A stretch of DNA of 64,000 bases, taken from positions 26,804-90,803 of the forward strand of contig NZ_MDZC01000036.1 in NCBI RefSeq assembly GCF_001816165.1, read 5' to 3'. Source of the DNA: Hymenobacter glacialis. Lineage in GTDB: Bacteria > Bacteroidota > Bacteroidia > Cytophagales > Hymenobacteraceae. Under the pieces are notes generated by a model, which worked only from the letters and a program-made list of their open reading frames with translations, was not told where the DNA came from and did not search any database. This document shows positions 60,263 through 64,000 of the stretch, one piece after another; position 1 is the stretch's first letter, and every line of letters starts with the position of its first letter. Made by a program: the position numbers and the translations under genes.

Positions 60263-60270
60263 TATCTTTG
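60263..60270 (+). promoter_or_regulatory. -7 promoter element for mazG
   Basis: TATCTTTG fits TAnnTTTG exactly and ends five bases before the mazG ATG at 60276, so the transcript could begin at or near the start codon. The -33 position has CTG rather than TTG. Confidence 0.55.
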
Positions 60271-60275
60271 GAACA

Positions 60276-61133
60276 ATGGAAAATACTGCTTCAGCCCCTA
60301 GTGTTCTGCTTACCAGTGCCCGGCGCCCCGAACAATTGGCCGCCTTTGGCCGCCTGCTCGACGTGCTGGACCGCCTGCGTACCGAGTGTCCCTGGGATAA
60401 AAAACAAACGCTGCAAACGCTGCGCCACCTCACCATTGAGGAAACGTATGAAATCAGCGACGCCATTTTGCGCGATGACTTGCCGGATTTAAAAAAAGAG
60501 CTGGGCGATGTGATGCTACACCTTCTTTTTTATGCCCGCATCGCTGCCGAAAAAAGCGCCTTCGACATTGCCGACGTACTCAATGCGCAGTGCGAGAAGC
60601 TCATCTACCGGCATCCGCACATTTACGGCGACGTGCAGGCCGACGACGAAGAAACCGTGAAGCGCAACTGGGAGCAGCTCAAGCTCAAGGAAAAAGGCAA
60701 TACAACCGGGGTACTGGGCGGTGTGCCCACTTCCCTTCCTGCTTTGGTGAAGGCCATGCGCATTCAGGAAAAAGCCCGCGGCGCGGGTTTCGATTGGGAG
60801 CAACCGGAACAGGTGTGGGAAAAAGTAAAGGAAGAACTAGGAGAATTTGGCGACGAGTACAGCCATGGCCAACCCGAGCGCATGAACGCCGAACGGGCCG
60901 CCGACGAATTCGGCGACTTATTATTTTCCCTGGTCAACTTTGCGCGCTTCGCCGGCATCAACCCCGAAGAAGCACTCGAACGCACCAACCGCAAGTTTAT
61001 CAGCCGATTTCAGTACCTGGAAGCGGCAGCCACGGCCAACGGCCAACACCTTGCCGACCTGACTTTGGCCGAAATGGATGTGTATTGGGAGCAGGCAAAA
61101 AACCGCCCCGCCCAACCCTCCAGTGCACATTAA
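60276..61133 (+). CDS. mazG: nucleoside triphosphate pyrophosphohydrolase
   Basis: 285 residues from the ATG at 60276 (MENTASAPSVLLTSAR). Two MazG domains: the first has RLRTECPWDKKQTLQTLRHL and EETYEISDAI with KKELGDVMLHLLFYARIA (metal-binding EExxE...ExxD pattern); the second has AMRIQEKARGAGFDWE, VKEELGEFGDEY and DEFGDLLFSLVNFARF. It hydrolyses NTPs to NMP and pyrophosphate, removing non-canonical nucleotides and tempering the stringent response. The full two-domain length is intact. Divergent from glmM. Confidence 0.95.
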   Translation: MENTASAPSVLLTSARRPEQLAAFGRLLDVLDRLRTECPWDKKQTLQTLRHLTIEETYEISDAILRDDLPDLKKELGDVMLHLLFYARIAAEKSAFDIADVLNAQCEKLIYRHPHIYGDVQADDEETVKRNWEQLKLKEKGNTTGVLGGVPTSLPALVKAMRIQEKARGAGFDWEQPEQVWEKVKEELGEFGDEYSHGQPERMNAERAADEFGDLLFSLVNFARFAGINPEEALERTNRKFISRFQYLEAAATANGQHLADLTLAEMDVYWEQAKNRPAQPSSAH

Positions 61134-61136
61134 CGT

Positions 61137-61152
61137 TGCTAAGTTTTTAGCA
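61137..61152 (+). terminator. weak hairpin after mazG
   Basis: TGCTAA/TTAGCA 6-bp stem with a 4-base loop followed by TGTTTTCG, starting 4 bp after the mazG stop. It may end the mazG transcript before the exb promoter. Confidence 0.35.
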
Positions 61153-61191
61153 TGTTTTCGCGTCTTCGCTGTCGGCTTCGGCCAAATTTTC

Positions 61192-61223
61192 TTTGGTCAG
61201 GCCGCTGTTTTTGGTTAGGTTTG
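61192..61223 (+). promoter_or_regulatory. promoter of the TolQ/ExbD/TonB operon
   Basis: TTTG at 61192-61195, a 20-bp spacer, TAGGTTTG at 61216-61223. It is the best Bacteroidota-type promoter in the window. The predicted leader is about 170 nt. Confidence 0.75.
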
Positions 61224-61401
61224 CCCTGCAGAAGACGGCTCAGTGCGTAGTTTAGATTCCGGTTAGCACCATTTTAGTCCTTTCAGTACGGGATAATCGA
61301 GTGTTCTTTTACTGCGTTTTGCGGTCCTAACCGATTTTTTGCTTTTTCTTTACCAACACAATTCAACTACTTCACTCAACAACCCCAAACACTCCAGAAC
61401 A

Positions 61402-62295
61402 ATGGAACAGAAAAATGCCATGAATACGAGCCCACGGCCCGCCGCACCGGCCGCCAAAGCCGAAGCCCAAAGCAGCGGTGGCGCCTCGCTGTTCTCCGTT
61501 GTGGTTATCATACTAGCCTATATCGTCAGCCTGCTCGTTTACAAATACGTTTTCGGTGACGGCAGCCACTTTCAGGGTGGTGACAACAAGATGAACCCCC
61601 TGCCCGGTGATTACCTGGGCATAGTTTACAAGGGTGGCTTCGTAGTGCCCGTCCTGATGTCGATGCTGCTGATGGTAATTACCTTCTCCATCGAGCGGAT
61701 GCTCACCATTGGCAAAGCCAAAGGCAGCAAGAGCATTGAGTCTTTCGTGCGCACCGTGCGTCAGAAGCTGAATGCCAACGACATCAACGGTGCCCTCGTT
61801 GCCTGCGACCAGCAGAAAGGCTCGGTAGCCAACGTGGTGAAAGCCGGCCTGTTGAAGTACAACGAAATGTCGCGTGAAACCACCATGGCTACGGACCAGA
61901 AGGTACTCGCTATCCAGAAGGAAATTGAAGAGAGCACCGCGCTCGAATTGCCCATGCTGGAGAAGAACCTGGTTATCATTTCGACCCTGGCTTCTATCGC
62001 CACGCTGACCGGTCTGCTCGGTACCGTATTCGGTATGATTAACGCCTTCGCCGCTCTGGCGCAGGCCGGTAGCCCCGATGCAGTAGCTCTGGCAAACGGT
62101 ATTTCGGAAGCTCTGATTAACACGGCTCTCGGTATTGGTACGTCGGCTCTCGCCATCGTAGCCTACAACTACTTCACCAGCAAAATTGACGAGCTGACTT
62201 ACAGCATCGACGAAGCGGGCTTCAGCATCATCCAGACCTTCGCCGGTCAGCACGGCAACAACGCCAACGCTGGCCAGCCGGTTCGCACGGTCTAA
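61402..62295 (+). CDS. MotA/TolQ/ExbB proton-channel protein
   Basis: 297 residues from the ATG at 61402 (MEQKNAMNTSPRP). It has an unusual N-terminal Ala/Pro-rich tail, then a first helix (LFSVVVIILAYIVSLLVYKYV) and a second (VVPVLMSMLLMVITFSIERML) before the ExbB core. The core has ATLTGLLGTVFGMINAFAAL and INTALGIGTSALAIVAYNYF, which are the TM2 and TM3 of ExbB, holding conserved Thr/Ser residues of the proton path. It energises TonB-dependent uptake at the outer membrane. It heads an operon with two ExbD genes and a TonB gene, an arrangement common in Bacteroidota. The exact ExbB-versus-TolQ choice cannot be made. Confidence 0.93.
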   Translation: MEQKNAMNTSPRPAAPAAKAEAQSSGGASLFSVVVIILAYIVSLLVYKYVFGDGSHFQGGDNKMNPLPGDYLGIVYKGGFVVPVLMSMLLMVITFSIERMLTIGKAKGSKSIESFVRTVRQKLNANDINGALVACDQQKGSVANVVKAGLLKYNEMSRETTMATDQKVLAIQKEIEESTALELPMLEKNLVIISTLASIATLTGLLGTVFGMINAFAALAQAGSPDAVALANGISEALINTALGIGTSALAIVAYNYFTSKIDELTYSIDEAGFSIIQTFAGQHGNNANAGQPVRTV

Positions 62296-62385
62296 TCCCG
62301 TCATTTACTGATGCACTAAAATGCGGGGCGATTCGTTTCGTTCAGAAGAACAGAACGAATTGCCCCCTTTTAATCCCACCTCGCA

Positions 62386-63018
62386 ATGCCTAAAGTAAAA
62401 CCGCACCGTACCTCGCCGTCGCTCGACATGACGCCGATGGTGGACCTGGCCTTCTTGCTGGTGACGTTCTTCATGCTCACCACCAAGTTTGCCCCCGAAG
62501 AGACGGTCGTAGTGGACACGCCCTCGTCTATTTCGGAAATTAAACTGCCCGAGAGCAACGTTATTACCCTGACCATTGACAACAAAAAGCGCGTGTTTTT
62601 TGGCGTTGATGACACGAAGACGAAGATTCAAGCCCTGCAGAAGGTGTCGGCCAAATACGGCGTCAACTTCACCGCAGAGCAAGCCAAGGAATTCGGCAAT
62701 CTGCCCAACTTTGGCCTGCCCATCAGCCAGCTTGCTTCTTACCTCAACGTGGAAAGAGAGGAGCGCAAGCAGTTAAACTCGCAGCAGCCCGGCGTTCCCA
62801 TCGACTCGCTCAACAATCAGCTCATTGATTGGGTAATCGAAGCCCGCAAGGCCAATCAAGCCCTCTTCAAGAAGCCCACTTACATCGCTATCAAAGGCGA
62901 TGGCAACGCCGACGTACCCACGGTACAGGCAGTTATCAAGCTTCTGCAGGAACGCGACATCAACCGTTTCAACCTCATCACGGATCTGGAAAACAGGCCG
63001 GTTGCAGCTGCTAAATAA
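62386..63018 (+). CDS. ExbD/TolR biopolymer transporter, first copy
   Basis: 210 residues. The single N-terminal membrane helix is in SLDMTPMVDLAFLLVTFFML, with the essential Asp of the proton path in VDLAF. The C-terminal periplasmic part is longer than usual (about 165 residues) and includes a linker with EREERKQLNSQQPGVPIDSL and the ExbD end IAIKGDGNADVPTVQAVIKL. It works with the upstream channel protein. It begins 90 bp after it, and the second ExbD follows after 57 bp. Confidence 0.93.
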   Translation: MPKVKPHRTSPSLDMTPMVDLAFLLVTFFMLTTKFAPEETVVVDTPSSISEIKLPESNVITLTIDNKKRVFFGVDDTKTKIQALQKVSAKYGVNFTAEQAKEFGNLPNFGLPISQLASYLNVEREERKQLNSQQPGVPIDSLNNQLIDWVIEARKANQALFKKPTYIAIKGDGNADVPTVQAVIKLLQERDINRFNLITDLENRPVAAAK

Positions 63019-63075
63019 GCCCCAGCAGGACGCACTAGCCAATCGTTTTACAGTTCATTTACTTCACTAACACCC

Positions 63076-63612
63076 ATGGGAGAAATTCAAGGAAAAGCCG
63101 ATTCCGGTGGGAAAGGTGGGAAGAAGCGGGCCAAAAAAATGTCGACCAGAATCGACATGACACCGATGGTGGACTTGGCCTTTCTATTGCTCACCTTCTT
63201 TATGTTGACGACTACTTTTGCCAAGCCTAACGTGATGCAGCTCACGATGCCGGTGAAGAAGACGGACGACGTAGAGGACACCAAAATCAAGAACTCGCAG
63301 GCCATGACCATCCTTCTTGGCAAGGACAACAAGGCCTACTATTACTACGGCATGAACACGCCGACCGACCCCAGCGTGCCCAAGCCTGAACTTAAGGTCA
63401 CGAACTATTCGGCCACGGGTATTCGCCAGGTAATCATGGAGCGCCAGCGCCAGCAGCCGGAGCCCATTATCCTTATCAAAGCAACTGCCGACGCCAAGTA
63501 CAAAAACATGGTGGACATTCTGGACGAGATGAATATCACGAACCAGAAGAAGTACGCATTGGTGAAGATTCCTCAAGTAGACCTGGACCTTATTAAAGAA
63601 TCCGCCCTATGA
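63076..63612 (+). CDS. ExbD/TolR biopolymer transporter, second copy
   Basis: 178 residues. A basic leader KKRAKKMSTR precedes the helix IDMTPMVDLAFLLLTFFMLT with the same conserved Asp. The periplasmic domain has MTILLGKDNKAYYYYGMNT and ILIKATADAKYKNMVDILDE. Two different ExbD proteins with one ExbB may assemble as a mixed pentamer/dimer; this is usual in Bacteroidota. The stop overlaps the TonB start (ATGA at 63609-63612), so translation is coupled. Confidence 0.93.
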   Translation: MGEIQGKADSGGKGGKKRAKKMSTRIDMTPMVDLAFLLLTFFMLTTTFAKPNVMQLTMPVKKTDDVEDTKIKNSQAMTILLGKDNKAYYYYGMNTPTDPSVPKPELKVTNYSATGIRQVIMERQRQQPEPIILIKATADAKYKNMVDILDEMNITNQKKYALVKIPQVDLDLIKESAL

Positions 63613-64000
63613 TGGATAACTCGCAAATCGCCAAGGCCAGCTTAAACGACATCGTTTTTGAGGGCCGTAACAAGGCATACGGGGCTTATGTATTGCGTCG
63701 TTTGTACCAGCGGCACGTTACACGGGCTCTCATTATTGCCACGGCGTTGTTTCTGTTGTTGATTTCTTTTCCGCTCATTTCGCAGTATCTCAAAGAGAAG
63801 ATGCCGAAGGAGCCCAAGAAAAATCTGCAGGAAAACGTGCTGATGGACGCTCCTCCCCTGGACGAAACCAAGCCGCCGCCCCCACCGCCGCCCCCGAGGC
63901 GCCCCACCAATCCCGCCAATAATTACGGCGCCTTCCAGGGCTCCGCCGCCAACCACGTACAGGTTATCGACAACGTGGTGGACACGGTGCAGCAGCGCAG
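63609..64000 (+). CDS. energy transducer TonB, N-terminal part
   Basis: 130 codons, open at the right edge of the window, so the C-terminal TonB domain is not seen. The ATG at 63609 overlaps the stop of ExbD; a second ATG follows at once. A cytoplasmic part DIVFEGRNKAYGAYVLRRLY is the usual Bacteroidota TonB start, then a helix (ALIIATALFLLLISFPLI), then the Pro-rich spacer (DETKPPPPPPPP). After the proline run the sequence RRPTNPANNYGAFQGS is less typical but keeps third-position GC. It would link the proton channel to outer-membrane receptors. Confidence 0.88.
   Translation, partial: MMDNSQIAKASLNDIVFEGRNKAYGAYVLRRLYQRHVTRALIIATALFLLLISFPLISQYLKEKMPKEPKKNLQENVLMDAPPLDETKPPPPPPPPRRPTNPANNYGAFQGSAANHVQVIDNVVDTVQQR

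Noticed and set aside
1..64000. CRISPR arrays, tRNA or rRNA genes, insertion sequences, prophage or defence islands
   Set aside because: No regularly spaced direct repeats, no tRNA-like cloverleaf signatures, no transposase, capsid or defence-type domains were seen by eye; a tRNA scan and profile search would settle it.
63840..64000. A further frameshift in the TonB spacer
   Set aside because: The sequence after the proline run is atypical, but the same frame keeps GC-rich third positions to the window end, so no shift is needed.

Overview
The window is about 60% GC and almost wholly chromosomal housekeeping DNA from a Bacteroidota bacterium. The closest fit by gene content and style is a Hymenobacter-like member of the Cytophagales. 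Supporting evidence: promoters of the Bacteroidota type (TTG, 20-21 bp, TAnnTTTG), gliding lipoproteins GldB and GldD, an RNase G-type ribonuclease beside an HU protein, DUF5687 and DUF6150 type proteins, and a TolQ/ExbD/ExbD/TonB operon. I saw no tRNA, rRNA, CRISPR array, insertion sequence or prophage. The genus call is inference; the phylum call is firm.

Layout. 1-9300 (minus strand): start of an MG2-like surface protein, a 7TM-type histidine kinase, a frameshifted FAD-dependent desaturase-like gene, prmA, an ABC exporter pair, a DUF6150-like protein and tpiA. 9386-13265: a TspO-like protein and uvrA. 13415-17155 (plus): two related hydrolase-family genes, one with its catalytic domain deleted and one without its catalytic serine, then a membrane helix-hairpin-helix protein. 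17324-22096 (plus): a periplasmic molybdenum aldehyde/xanthine oxidoreductase operon (paoABC type) with a mocA-like cofactor gene. 22243-26059: an MFS transporter, a SpoIIAA-like protein, an ECF sigma factor overlapping a small partner gene, and nth. 26166-29270: a frameshifted glycosyltransferase, gldB and a beta-barrel protein.

29371-37462: rng, a 29-residue basic protein, a TPR protein and HU on the minus strand, divergent from mutY, ssb, gldD and recG. 37538-39555: a small secreted peptide and a 490-residue secreted protein. 39661-47920 (minus): a fatty-acid beta-oxidation cluster (fadE; marR, fadN, fadA; an acyl-CoA ligase) in which a shared 18-bp palindromic motif lies at both the fadE and marR promoters. 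48115-51459: an arginase-fold protein, a cytochrome b5-like protein, murQ, an orphan gene and an Ala-rich lipoprotein. 51619-61133: der, era, hemH, a PRC-barrel and PA2169-like group, a cysteine desulfurase, glmM and mazG. 61402-64000: the TolQ/ExbD/ExbD/TonB operon, cut by the window end.

Three themes run across the window. First, at least six copies of a 90-110 bp palindromic repeat sit between genes, and one copy supplies the start codon of a gene. Second, four genes are each broken by one missing base, which points to assembly deletions rather than biology. Third, the best candidate for something not yet described is the MarR operator set controlling beta-oxidation. I found no convincing new multi-gene system and do not claim one.
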